NCBI GenBank assembly: GCA_028551475.1
Contig: CM052362.1
Coordinates: forward strand, 24,100,021-24,164,020
Length of the DNA stretch: 64,000 nucleotides
Reading direction: 5' to 3'
DNA from: Casuarina equisetifolia
Lineage: Eukaryota; Streptophyta; Magnoliopsida; Fagales; Casuarinaceae
Part shown: in pieces, positions 26,581 through 39,176 of the stretch
Numbering within the stretch: position 1 is the stretch's first letter
Layout: the number at the start of each line of letters is the position of its first letter
Made by a program: the position numbers and the translations under genes
The notes under the pieces: model-generated
Told to the model about the DNA's origin: nothing
Seen by the model: the letters and a program-made list of their open reading frames with translations, nothing else
Database searches by the model: none

Positions 26581-27302
26581 CTACATGATGGAGCAGGCGT
26601 TTGGGTTGTCGTCACTGAACATGGTGGTGTACCTATCGTCCATGGTGGTCTCGGTGATCGTGACCGTGTTGGGGACGCTTCTGACCATGTTCGGAGGTGC
26701 CTTCTTGTCGTAAGCCTGAGAAACATATGGATTCGCCGACAGTGTGTACGGCACATACGGCCACATCTCCACCTTCTTCTTCGTCGACTGAGCAGCCTTC
26801 AGCACCTTCTTTGGATCAACGTAGCCTGTCACCGTCGCCTTCTGCTGTTTCAAATCTACGTCCACAGTTTTCGCCCCTGCAAAAACAACAAAAACTTTTA
26901 ACTCTAACTCAAGTTAAAACAAGATTATTGTTAGATAATCTTTAAATATAAAAATTATTTATTAACTCATAAACTAACTTTTTAGTATTGCACCAGAGTT
27001 CAATTAATCAGCTTCTGCTTTTCTTAAACTATAAACTTATATGATATACTTAGTATGTGAGAGAATGTTGAGCACAAAAGCGCAAAATAAATAAATTATA
27101 TTTCTTTTAGAAATATTTAGATGTAACAATTTATCCCTCTAAATATACCTTTCACCCCAGAGAGGACATGCTTCACCTTGCGCGCACAACCTTCACAATC
27201 CATCCTCACTTTAAGCGCCACAGTTTGCATTTGCTTCCTCTTCTTCTTTTTGGTTCTGCTTACCAAGTCAGAGAAGTACTCCAAAGTGCCTTCGAGCCCC
27301 AT
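26581..27302 (-). CDS. HIPP23: Heavy-metal-associated isoprenylated plant protein (HIPP23 type)
   Basis: Two exons, 27149-27302 and 26581-26876, join in phase to 149 residues. An N-terminal basic stretch (KKKKRK) precedes a heavy-metal-associated domain (about residues 26-90) with metal-binding Cys36 and Cys39 in MDCEGC. The split after GVKG is the usual HIPP intron position. The C-terminus, FSDDNPNACSIM, is a CaaX box (C-S-I-M; terminal Met favours farnesylation). Overall it matches HIPP23 (MGxEGTLEY start, KVEMWPYVPYT, AYDKKAPPNMVR). Such proteins bind transition metals at membranes and take part in metal homeostasis and stress responses. A minus-strand TATA box lies 150 nt upstream. The frame is intact and all key residues are present. 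Confidence 0.95.
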
Positions 27303-27452
27303 TCTTTTCTTTCTTCAAGCTTCTGCACGGGAAGATAACAAACCAGATTGAAACTCAAAAGCTTCAAGATAAGCTTGTTTAAAGGGCCGGGAAACAAATG
27401 CAAGTGAAGAGAGAAGATGAACACTGATAAGAGACTGGGGGGGACTATGTCA

Positions 27453-27460
27453 TATTTATA
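27453..27460 (-). promoter_or_regulatory. TATA box of the HIPP gene
   Basis: TATAAATA reads on the minus strand within GACTATAAATATGAC, about 150 nt before the HIPP ATG. It implies a leader of roughly 120 nt. Confidence 0.65.
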
Positions 27461-30430
27461 GTCAGTGCCATGACAGATGGGTCAATGGAAAATATCCCCC
27501 CACGGTGCATGAAAATAAAATATAAAAAAACAACATGGGGTGTCCTAGAATCTCCAGGAAACTTCATCCTAAACCTGTGGTTTCCATCCTTTACCTTGTG
27601 AAATGCTTCAAAGGTTGTTCTTATGAATAATCACCACAACTTCCCCTTCTTATATAGGCATTTCACGTGTCCTTAAATGGAAGCAATTAAGCTATTTCAG
27701 TGGGCTTGGTTTGCCTCCAAAAGTCCATCTCGAAAGAGAGTTCAATGCTTTGGGAACACGAAAGGTGAAAGTAGACAACAGTTTGGAGGTATGCATGTTG
27801 AAAGAGACCCACCAAAAGTTTGAAAAAAACAAAGACTAAAGTTTATAGATTTATGCACAATGATAGGGGTGTGATGGACTGGGATGGTACTGTGATCAGC
27901 TGCCACGTTTCATTTGATCCAGATCGGACGGCCAGATCCTCGACATATGGTTACTTAAACCCGTTGAAATAGGTGTTGGTCACTTCCAAAATGAAAAGGA
28001 TGGCTCCCTTTGTGAAACAGTGGAGATGATTGGAAGGATGGATTCCACTAGTGGAAAAAAATGGGTATTATTGGGCGGTGCGACTGTAGAAAAGAAAAGG
28101 TAAGATAAAGAACAAAGAATAAACAAGACCATGAATTTGGTCGGCTGCTGTGCCAGGTGGTGGAAAGCAGGAACATGGGTATTTTAATGCACCATCTTTG
28201 TGATATACAAATCTCCATCTCCAAAGTTCTCTGCCTCTCCATGAAAACGAAGTTTCGTTCGTTCTCATCTCCCCAGTAAGAATGAACAGAAAAATATCAG
28301 CAAGTGGATGAGGGGCTTTTTGTGAGAAAAGACAGCCATTTAATATTCTACGAGATTGTATGTGTTAGAAGAATTAATCCTTCTATTAAGTAAAAGTATA
28401 TCATATCAAGAAATAAAAAATATAACATGTATATATGTTTTTAATGTACCTTTTGCGTTTAGTATGTAAGATTCACATGTTCAGAAGTGAAAAAATTGTT
28501 AGGTTTGATCATGAATTTTAATATTATACTAAAATATTTGGTGTTTTTAAAAAGATAACATCACTGACAAGGAGGATACTAAATCAAAACATCAACAAAT
28601 AAATTATAACTTGTAGCTTACCAAGCTTATTAGTAGTGGTTACAAGTGTTGGTTTACTTCTGTTTCTGCAAATAGTTAACATAATAGTCGCCTTCTAAAC
28701 ATGCCAAGTTTATTTAGCAAATCTTATCTAATGGGCCATAAATAATGCAAGATTAGATTTTCATTCTTAAGATCAGGTGGGTCATTAAGATAACTATGTC
28801 TAAACTACCTGATGTGGATGAGCTTGCAGTTGCCACGATGAAGCTGTAGTTGTCATGATAATTAGGACCAATCGACCAAGTCAACATAAGGGTTTTGAGT
28901 GAATTTCCGTTCGTGATATTAAAAAGCTCGTCCTCATCTTGAAATCAGTTTGTAAAGAACAACAACATAAAGGAATACGCAATAGGTTGAAACATTCAAA
29001 AACCACCTTGTAACCAATTGATATAAAATTTCTAGCTTTTATGAGTGATCCCGTGAGGAAGACTCAAGTAAGAATGCAACCTGACATAAATAATACCACA
29101 CATTTCAATACACAAAAATCATAAGCACGTATACCATACGTTTTTGTCTTCATCGCATGGTTTTCAAAGAGGACCTACATCCATGAGGACAAAGGTTGCT
29201 TTCTTGGTGTACCTATTTGATGCTGTGACATGACCATAAATGAACCACATGGAAGAGAACGGATAGGGGCCATCGTCACACGCACCACTTTCCTTTGTGG
29301 TAGCCATGCCCAGCAGTGCCCATTTTCAGAGACAATTGCTCCATCCAACTACCATTTATTTGGCATTACCCACTGATATGATCCATCATCTCTCGTAATT
29401 CTATCACCATCGCTGCAACCATTCACATCATCACACAAGTCCAAACCAAACTCAGTGACATGTTTGTACATATCTCTGCAAAGAGATTTGCCTGCCAAAA
29501 CTCCTCTGTCCTCCTACACAGAAAAATTTAACGGAGAGCTCAGCTACTGGAAAATCTTCACCTAAATGGTAGGAATTCAAGACACCTCAAGTCTCTATTT
29601 ACCTCACTAAAGAACGAACTTAGTGTCCAATTGAAGTGTAGAAGTTATTAATGCGATTGGACCCATGTAACGTTAGGGGTTGGGACCAGAGAGACTTTGC
29701 CGCCGTGTTCATCCAGCCACTGCTCCTTGACTTGTAGGGTGCTACCAAAAGTGAGTTTGGTAGGGAGTGTTCATACTATTGATTAGAACTGCTATTCGAA
29801 GGTTATGACAACCATCTACTATTTTAAGTATTCCGAGTAAGTTTCGGTTTGGCCCAAGAAGTAAGAGTTTTGATTGGAATCATATCAGTGAAACGAGGTT
29901 GCACATGAAGACTTAAGTTTAAACGGTCCCATCGTTGCTTAGATCCAATGCGCCGTTCCCTTGGGGCAGTGCAGGTTGAAAATAAAAATTGAAGTCCGCC
30001 AGTCTGCGGCAGATGCTTTGATCTGATGCACCGACTTACCGTTGACGTTGAACCACCGCCGAGTCCTGAGTAACCGGCATCTGCCGTCGGATTTGAAACA
30101 TATTATAATAATAAACTTTATCCATTAGCATCTTCTACAAGATTTCACCTTTGTATATATTTATTCTGACCCATAACCACTCCCGTCTTCTTCCTCCACA
30201 AATCGTCATCAGGGAAGTTAAGTGGATGCATCTCCCTGGATTCGCTCGGATTCCCTCGTGTTAAATATATTTCGACACTACTTTTCAGCAATGATTTAGC
30301 ATAAAAGAACCGAAAGTGGGAACCAGAAGGACCAATCAATGCTAAAGCCCAAGGAAAATAGATAAACTCAAGAGTTTAGGAGAGTTTGCCTAAGAACAGA
30401 TAGGATTTACAAGGTCAAACAGAGATTCGA
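27461..30430. other. Intergenic region between HIPP promoter and aspartic protease 3' end
   Basis: This is 3 kb without a recognised gene. It holds the HIPP upstream region and mixed AT-rich DNA. A less AT-rich part at 29.15-30.1 kb contains only short ORFs with no family resemblance. No terminal repeats or long ORFs suggest a mobile element. Confidence 0.5.
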
Positions 30431-33400
30431 TTAGGTGAGCGGCATACAGAATGGTAGTAGCAGTAGTAAAGAGCTCATCAGAGAGAGACATGACGGGATT
30501 TGAGCGGCGGCGGTGGAGGATTTTGAAGAAGTCCTCCCTGCAAGAGCAGGTGGAACCGCGGTGGTATTGGGAATGCTCTGTTGCTGGTTGGTCGGCAATG
30601 AGTTTGGGGATCCATTGCTTGGCGGAGTGAGATGGACTTGATCACCGTTGATGTCTTCACCTGTAGATTCATGGTGGGTTAACATTAAAGAATCTGAGAT
30701 GACTATAATAAAAGAAAAACCGATAGGTTTCTCAACAAAATTAAATTTCATTCAGAGATCAAGATTGATATGTACATGCCCATTTAAATTCTAACCATAC
30801 CAGGAACACTTCAATGGTGAATGTGTAAGATTCAATACAACTGATAAGAATTATGAAGTCAAGACACATTGAAATTATCAAAGTGTCTGATTTCAGTAAA
30901 CCCAAAAAGACCCAATTGATAGCATGGGCTAAAGGCCCACTTATTTTTATGGGCTAAAAGAAGACCAACTAACAGCCCATCTCAGTTTTAGGGCTTGATA
31001 ACACCTTTTAGTTCCCTCTACGTAGTAACCATGAAACTCCCTAAAACTAGAAGTATACATTGTTTTAGCGATTATAGCACCGGACATGAGTTGTCAAAGT
31101 TGGAACAGAGTTTGAGTGGCAATAATAGATATCAGTAATTCTTCGGTTAACATCAATTCTTCACGAGCACTTTCAAATAGAGAGGAAAATTTAAGCATAT
31201 CGGTAATTCAAAGGGATTATGAACACAATTCCTGACAATGCCACCTTCAATCTCCAGAGTTCAATTTATAGTTCACATTGCTTAAAAGAATAATTGATAA
31301 AACGACAATCACAAACTCTGCCTGTGGGAACCAGATTTGGGAGTAAATGAGAAGCAAAGACTTACAAGTGGATTTTGACCAACCCAACTTCCGATTCTCC
31401 CTATCAAAAACCAGGCGATAACCAATCATGAAGTTTTCTGCAACGTATATGTTAAGCCAGAGTCATTAATCCATTGTGTTTAGATGTAAGTGTGCATGCA
31501 TGACACCAAAACAAAAATCGCAATGTCTCGCCATGATGCTTGTTATACCCGATAAGTTAACCTAGAATCATGAAAACGCTGTTGCATATGCACACACAGA
31601 TACGCAACCAACGGAGCACAGATGACAAAGACAATAGCAAATGGTTTAATTATGCGACAAGCAGAGAGGCATACTCACGTCCAATAACACCATAATCAGA
31701 ATCCACCCGCATTAAAGTTAAGCAGAATATCGTAAATCCCTGCACATTACATAAAATTGACATTTTTTTCATTAGAACCACATCCCATTATACGAGCAGT
31801 TCCAGCATCCGACCACTGCACAACACTTGCTCAAAAAATGATAAAATGACAAAATGGTATTCACCACGCTCCCTGGTTTCTAACATTTGAAATTATTTCA
31901 GGGTCGGCATGATGTTTCTTAACAGATGTATATGAACAACGATAATAATCATCAATATCCATTTAGGAAATGCACGCCATGATCTAAAACCACTGATAGT
32001 TTAACATCAGAAGATAAACCGTTATTTTCAATGACCGGTTTCAGGTCATTAACATCACTGTTTGTCTCTGAAAAATCATGGATCTGTGGAGAAGTAATAC
32101 CATGTAGATCTAGTCATGGAATACCAAGAATTGACCACTTGCCACATTAAAACACACAAGAATCAAGATATAAGCACTGGTGGAATGCAAGAGAGTAGGA
32201 ACACAAATCTCACTTTGCATTAAGGATACTTTAATTTTTTATGGCCCCACAAATACGTGTAGAAATGAAGACAGGTTAAAATTTAGGAATACTCACCTGA
32301 TTCAAAGGGGTAGAATATACAGGATTATTGATTAAAAAGCTTTGGTTCGCTCTAAACATTAGTCTCATGGTAGGGATACTTTGCAATGTTTGTGAACTGT
32401 TACACAAAGGAATAGCTGACTATCAGTTATGAAGAAATGTGTAAGCATATTAAAATCTCTTCTCATCTTGCGTCCAACCTGGCATTATAGCAGTAATCCC
32501 AGGTGCCTGCTGGTTGGTTAATCCTGGTGGCATTCACTTGTTTGTCAAACTGTAATTAAGAAACAAATTTTTTTCAGGCCATATTGGAGAAAAGTGTACT
32601 CCTCATAAATTCGGAACAGGATGCACCTCAAAAACAATTTTTTCATAAACTTTGGCTGGAAGATACGTGAAAGATGAACCACTGTCAACTAAAGCTGGGA
32701 ACTGAATTGGGTTGAGACAGGAACTCCCAACACAAAAACGCTCTACTCCAACAAAATAGGCGTTCCTGAAACAAAGAAGAACGTAAATACAAAAGAGAAA
32801 GGAAGAAGATAAAGCATCTCTACAACCAAAACATACTAAAAGCATTCGTTTAGCCAATGCAATTAACAGCAGAGGAAAGAGGCACAAAGATGGCATACAA
32901 TTTTCCTGCCATAGGCAAGAATGGAGTGGATTGTTGGGTGGCAAGCCCTTCATCCCCAAAGAGAATTCTCCCAGAATCATTCTCATTAAAACAAATTGAA
33001 AAAGAGTTTTGCACCAATCCTTCTTTTGCAAGCAAACTTGGAACTGAAATGTTCCCCGGTCCCAGTCCCATTACACCATCAGGGGCAGCTCCATCCAGAT
33101 AGCCACCACTTTGCTTCCTACCACAGCTGCATCAATAGCAATGGATATGAAACAAATAAAAAAATAAAAAATTTAAGCATCAGTAAGTAAAAAAACCAAT
33201 CCATAACTGGTACCAAAAAATTTTAAAAACAAAATTAAAAAAAATAAGAAAAAACAAAGAGAAAGGAAAACAACATAAACACACCCCAAAATGACTGAAG
33301 CCTGCACGTAAGTTTGTGTCGAATCATTGGTGACTGATGCCAAATGCAATTTGTCCTCAACCAAAAATCCTGAACTTGATGTATTTTCAGAGGCGTATTC

Positions 33401-35366
33401 AGCAACATATGAACAGGGCTCTTTTGGACCTTTACAATCGGTACTCAGTTCGCACAAATTATGACTGCAAGGTACATGCTTGCTGGAGGTTGAGAAAGAT
33501 GGACGATACTCACTCAGATCCTTATCCTGCATTATAGATGCCCCAAATACGAGGGAGCACCTGCCAATCAATCATTCAAATTAACTGCTAAATCTGTCAC
33601 CGTTCCTAGTTGAACCACCACCCAAGAACTTCGCGAGTACATTTAGAATCCTTTCCATGTCTATTCCAAAATATGAGTGCATCACGAAAAGGCTGGTGTT
33701 CAAGTGCAAACAAAACAACAAAGAACTAATAACTATAGATTGGTAAAGAAAGTACAATTCTACCGCACGTGTTTATCCAATTCAGCTCCTTCAAAAATAA
33801 TGAATCCACTAATCTTTTTGGTGAAAGAAAAATATGCAAACCACAGAATCAAATGCATCCTTTGTTCCACTGACACAGATAAGCAACTAGTTTGAATAAA
33901 GGGAAGAATGAAAATACTATCTAATAAATAAGTAAAAAACATAAAAACACAAAGAAAGTATGTGCATGTAAAATAAAAGGACTTATTTGTACATCGCTTT
34001 GTTGAATATTAATCAGGAGATTAAATTTTCAAGAATAATTTTATTAAGTATTATTCTCTGAGAATGATGAAAAAAGCCTAAGACTTATAATGCAAGCAAT
34101 ATCAAGTGAATAATAAAGAAGCAGCCCCCTTGAATACTTGTCCCGTAGCTGTAGGCTACTAAAGTTGAATCACATATTGTTCTCCTCTTTGCCACTCCTC
34201 GATACTGCTCTATGTTTCTTCATTTTATTGTGGTATCAAAACCATATTCTTGTGGCCTCCATCTTCTACAATATGTTGTTGGCAAAAATGCCCAAGCATC
34301 TATACGTCTCGTAAACAGGCACCCTCACATATCATCTATATTGCCATTGCTGGTGCCTCAATCAACTAAGTATCCAATGAATCTCAATGGACAACAGACC
34401 TCAGCCATTGACCTACTGGTGCAGACTCACAGGCACGTGCTCCAACAATTAAAAGTGCCTGACAAAGCGGGCTAGGGTCTGGCATTGCAGACCTAAGGTA
34501 TATCGTCTTGACACGTCTCACATAGTCCTCTAATTTTCGACCTTGAGTTTCCAGGCGACATTAAAATACTAAGTCATACCTATCACTCACCTTCCACACT
34601 TACCATGCCTGTACTGCATCCGTGTTAAGAAATAATCAAAATGCAGAATCTTTTGTTTACATTACATAACACTTTGTCAGAATGCACGCAAGTGCAGAAT
34701 GAGTACAAAGAAGCTTTGCAAATAAAAAATTGCAGAAACAGAGCTCCCAGAACTATAAAGAAAGCAATAATTACAATGAAAGAAACGTACCAACATACTA
34801 TAGTAACTGGCAGACAAAGGAGCGCATTGAATGCACTCACATGGGACCCAAAGCAGGTCGCTTCCCGCATCCAATGCAACAAGAAATGAAACATTCGGTG
34901 TCCCGATATCAATCCATATGTAATGCAACCTGCAAAATTCAAAGATCGAATCAAGGATGAGCCGACTTACAAAATGTACTCGCGACGCGCATTGCCTTCG
35001 TTCTTTTTCCTCCGTCTTCTCGGGAACCAAACAGGCACCGAAAGCGACTTACCAGTCAAAGTCATTACCAAAGAACAACGTCCCGCTGCCCTCGGACGGA
35101 AACACCAGCTCGGGCTTCGACCCGAGCTTCAACCTCTGCCGCTTGAAGTCGTTCCTCAGAAGCAACTCGAAGTACTCGACGCTATTCCTCTTCGGCCAAG
35201 TCCTGCCCCTCACATTCCCGCTCCTCGACGCCAGCACCGCCTCTGCCTCCTCTGAGAACCTATGCACGAGCCTCGACGAAAGCGTCACCCCCGCCGATCC
35301 ATCCACCAGCAGAAACCAAACCATCGCCGCGGCCACCACCACCAACAGCACCGCCCGATTCGCCAT
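30431..35366 (-). CDS. GPI-anchored-type aspartic protease (At5g10080-like)
   Basis: Ten exons from the 5' end: 35053-35366, 34791-34929, 33285-33526, 32899-33126, 32627-32765, 32479-32549, 32297-32396, 31679-31739, 31366-31437, 30431-30660. All phases fit; 1596 nt give 531 residues. The start MANRAVLLVVVAAAMVWFLL is a signal peptide. Catalytic motifs are DAGSDLLWVPC (Asp about 125) and VDSGSSFTYLP (Asp about 335), with FGDEG and GQNFMIGYRLVFDR between and after. A Pro/Ser/Thr-rich linker and a hydrophobic tail (LSLMSSLLLLLPFCMPLT) fit GPI anchoring. Exon content follows Arabidopsis aspartic proteinase-like protein 1, which also has DAGS for DTGS, so that change is a family trait. It probably acts at the cell surface or wall. 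An in-frame upstream Met exists, but MANRAV gives the clean signal peptide. Confidence 0.93.
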
Positions 35367-37585
35367 GAGCAGTGAAGAAGACAAGAGGGAGTGTGCTATA
35401 GTGCGCCGGAAGCGAAGCTTGCGCGGGGTCAAATACTGCGCCCGTGAACGTTGGGGACTAGGAACAGAAGTCGCTACATCGTAGGGTGGGAATCTCGAGA
35501 CGTGTCGAGTAGCGAGATCGGAGAACACGTAAACGCGAAGCACATTGTGTCATGATTTGCTGGATCGTTAACGCAATGATGGTGGTTAGGGAGGTGCAAC
35601 CAGGGGTCACCACGTGTGGGGCTGATGAGTGCGTGTCCGGAAATGGGACGGGGACGTATGTGTCGCCACGTGGGATTGCTGTTTTTTTCCTGCTTTTTCC
35701 AATCACCCGCAGTTAGGGCGTGGATTTTGGACGGAAGCGGAAGGTGAGAGTGGGGCCGCATTGCATGGTTTTTCAAAAGTTTCCTTTATTTGTTACTTAT
35801 TTTATGAATACGCTTTTTAGGTTGCCTTGATTATCGAGCCTCATTAGTCAAAGGATTTAATCTTACGATGAAAGTAGCACTATGAAACGGTTTTAAGTTG
35901 GACGGTTGTCGGAAGTGGACAAATTGATAATTCTAATCTCATATTATTAAAAAATATTATTAAAATTAGCTTTTATGAATGAATTGAGTTTTATAGCACA
36001 ATATTAAATTTTAATATTTTTTAATATTATAGGTAAGCCCAAAACATAGGGCAAGTAAATGTTCTGGAATGATACAAATTATACAACTACAATAAGAAAG
36101 CATGTTAATAGTATGGATATTTAATCTTATATTACTCAAAAATAGTCATATCATGAATATATGTGTACTAAATATTCTCATTTCCCCATAGTTAGTGATA
36201 AAAAAATGAATTATTCAATAATTCTAACTTTTGGAAAAAAAATCTTCAATTGTTTGATTTCGGTTGTACATTTCTTTCAACTTTTACAAGTGTTTGGTAC
36301 AAAAGAGAGAAAGAAACTTAAAAAATTTATACAAAATTTACGATGAATCATATATCTTTCTTTATTTGCTCTCGTGAATATTTGGGGAAAATCCGACCAA
36401 GTTCATGCGACTGATGCAGTGCCGACCTGGTTAGGGAGAGAGAACAGGTTGCGATAGGCAAGTAGGGCCGCCTCTCTTGTGATCCACGTGGCTTGCCACG
36501 TTTTTTTAATGAGGAGGTGATGTGGCAGGCCTTCTTGTCATTTAATAATTAGTTTTTTATATAATAATTGAGCTTTGTAACAACTATTGATCAAGTTTTT
36601 CATTTAATTTAGTGAATTTAGTTTAATTTTTTGTAGGACCTCTAAAGACCATTAGTGCGTGAGAATGTTCATTAAGGAAGGAATGAGCATACTTGATGTC
36701 ACTATCCAATTTTAAGGTGCTCGAATGTAAGTTGAAGTTTCTTGCTATATATGAGTTTATCTTTTCATTTATTAAATCAACCTTTAATGTTCAAAGCTTA
36801 GAATTTACACAAAGATGCAAGTTAGATCACTAAAAAGATGGGATGTATTGTGAATGTGAATATCTATTATTGTATTATTAAGGTGTAAGTTGGAGTAGTT
36901 AGTTATATATGAATTTGTCACTCTACTTCTTGATCTAATTTTTTAAATAGGACATAGGCTTATTTATAGTAAGATGTTCATTAAAATCATTTTTAACATG
37001 ATTTTTCGTTTAAGCATAGGAAAACCATATAGATCCAACATATAAGCAATAAGATGTTGAATTTAAAAGCCAAGAAGATAATATCACTGCATATAAAGAA
37101 AAATAGAAGGTCAAATAAGATGTGCTCGTGCCAACGTTTTTTTTTTTTTGACTAACAGGACTTTATTTCTTGATATATGAATACAGTTTAAGGAAACTCT
37201 TAGGTATTTTTTAAGCTAAATCCTTACTAGTTCCACCTATCGTAGGTTTGAATTCTCCCTCCCCAGATGTGCTCGTTAAAAAAAAAAAAAAATACGATTT
37301 GTAAAATTAAATTAGACTACACCAAAGTAAATACTAAAATAGAGGGTCAACGTTTGATAGAACCAACGACGACGTCTCGTACATGGAATAAATGGCTATA
37401 TTTGACAAAGGCAACAAACACATTAGTGGGCCTTACTGCTAGGCCCAAGAAAAGCATGTCTCCGTGTCCCTTAAACCCTAGACTCACCCGGAATCTCATT
37501 TTAGCAACAGCTGAAGGGAGCTTCGTCTTTGTCCTTCGCCGACTCCGCTCTGTTCTTCACTTGCGCCGGGGAGCCAATAGCGAAG
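35367..37585. other. Divergent intergenic region between protease and eL30 genes
   Basis: The protease promoter side (35.4-35.75 kb) is GC-rich and carries two G-boxes, listed separately. The middle, 35.9-37.3 kb, is AT-rich with no gene recognised. A box B-like GGTTTGAATTCTCC near 37250 may be a SINE remnant. The last 150 bp hold the pyrimidine-rich leader of the ribosomal protein gene. Confidence 0.5.
35611..35672. promoter_or_regulatory. Pair of G-boxes upstream of the aspartic protease
   Basis: CACGTG occurs at 35611-35616 and 35667-35672, 245-306 bp upstream of the protease ATG. G-boxes of this type bind bZIP and bHLH factors in plants. Occupancy here is inference. Confidence 0.5.
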
Positions 37586-39176
37586 ATGGTTGCGCCCAAG
37601 AAGACGGTACCTCTCGATCTCTGTCTCTGTTTGAAACTCTGCTGCTTCTTGTTTATTGTGGCTTAAGGGTTTAACCAAATCATGAATGCGATGTCCGCAG
37701 AAGAAGACCCATGAGAGCATAAACAACAGGCTGGCCCTGGTCGTGAAGAGTGGAAAGTTCACACTTGGATACAAGACTGTCCTCCGGTCTCTCCGCACCT
37801 CCAAAGGTTCTTCTTTTATTGATTTCTTATTAAGTACATTGGGATTGATTCCGCGTATGGGTGATTGAGGTTTTGAGATTTGGTGCTGGTGAAACGCAGG
37901 AAAGTTGATAATAATTTCCAACAATTGCCCCCCGCTGCGCAAGTCCGAGATTGAGTATTTGGCAATGCTTGCCAAGGTCCAAGTCCACCATTACAACGGA
38001 AGTAAGTGGTTCACTAAACATATTTCGTGAATTGCACACATGTCGTATTGCGTTGTAGAGTTTGATTAAATTAAATTTTTCTCGTGCGGTTTCTCGGTCT
38101 TTTCTTTGTGTTGGCTTAAAGATGTGAGCTTCTTGGTATGTTTAAATGCTAGCAATCTCAGTCCGAGGCTGGCTATCTTAATTGTTTCCCCAACAGCAGC
38201 TCAGTGGAATAAACTTCCTATCTGTTTGTTTGTCTCCTCATATCTGCTTCTTTTCGAGGGGCTCGGGTACTTTTAGGTTTAGTGGCGAAGGATCTTGATT
38301 GGTATACTTTTCTTCTATTAGCTTTAGAGTCAGGAATTACAGAGTTGGTTAGAAGATTTTTATTAGGCTTTGTCTCCCTCAAAACAAAAAAACCAGCGAA
38401 ACCTTGGTGGCTTTTTCATCTGGACCAAGTACATAGTCGTTGTCTGAGAACTCTGTTGATTGGGAGCAATTCTTAAAGTCCTCGGGCATGCATTGAGCTA
38501 GTGAACCATTGCTTCTACAATGAACGTATGTTCTATACTATACGTTGCCAGACCTGTTATTTACTGAAGGAATCCGCATGTCAGTAGTCTGTTTTTATTT
38601 GACAATTACATGTTAAACGTGGATTAACAGTTTTATATTTGACTGAGATGATTAGTCTTAATACTGTAACATAAAACTGATGCCCAATTCAGCAATAGGT
38701 AAGTATGTCTGATGGTGTCAAGTAATCTGTCATGCAAAATTCCTTTATTGGCTGCAATGCTTGTTGTTCTCAATCGGTATGCTTGTTTGTTCTTGCAACG
38801 TACAATATAAAATAAAACCACCCAAAAAGTGGTTCATTTCAAACACCTTTTTCAAGAATTTTCCCTTCTTCCCTATTCTGCTTGAATTCGTTGGTTCTGT
38901 ATAATCATCTTCAAAACTACTCTGATTTGTTTCATATTTAATCTATTAAATCTTTTTGCCTGGCTTTTTTGTGCTTTCAGACAATGTTGATCTGGGAACA
39001 GGATGTGGAAAGTATTTCCGTGTGTCTTGCCTTAGCATTGTTGATCCAGGTACCACAAACATCACACCATCCTGCCTGATTGCATCAACCTTTGACAGAT
39101 TTGTTTTACACTTTCCTTTCTGTCATTTTCCTCAGGTGATTCAGATATCATCAAGTGGCTCTCTGGCGATCAGTGA
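37586..39176 (+). CDS. RPL30: 60S ribosomal protein L30 (eL30)
   Basis: Five exons (37586-37606, 37701-37806, 37900-38001, 38981-39049, 39136-39176) join in phase to exactly 112 residues, the normal length of plant eL30. The product starts [20 protein letters not shown], contains [20 protein letters not shown] and [19 protein letters not shown], and ends [12 protein letters not shown]. It is a component of the large cytosolic ribosomal subunit at the intersubunit face, of the L7Ae/L30 kink-turn RNA-binding fold. The 21-nt first coding exon and the pyrimidine-rich leader just before the ATG are typical of ribosomal protein genes. No defects are seen, so it should be functional. Confidence 0.98.

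Noticed and set aside
35364-35543. Longer N-terminus for the aspartic protease from an upstream in-frame Met
   Set aside because: Starting at MANRAV gives a clean signal peptide. The upstream codons lack one and probably lie in the leader or promoter.
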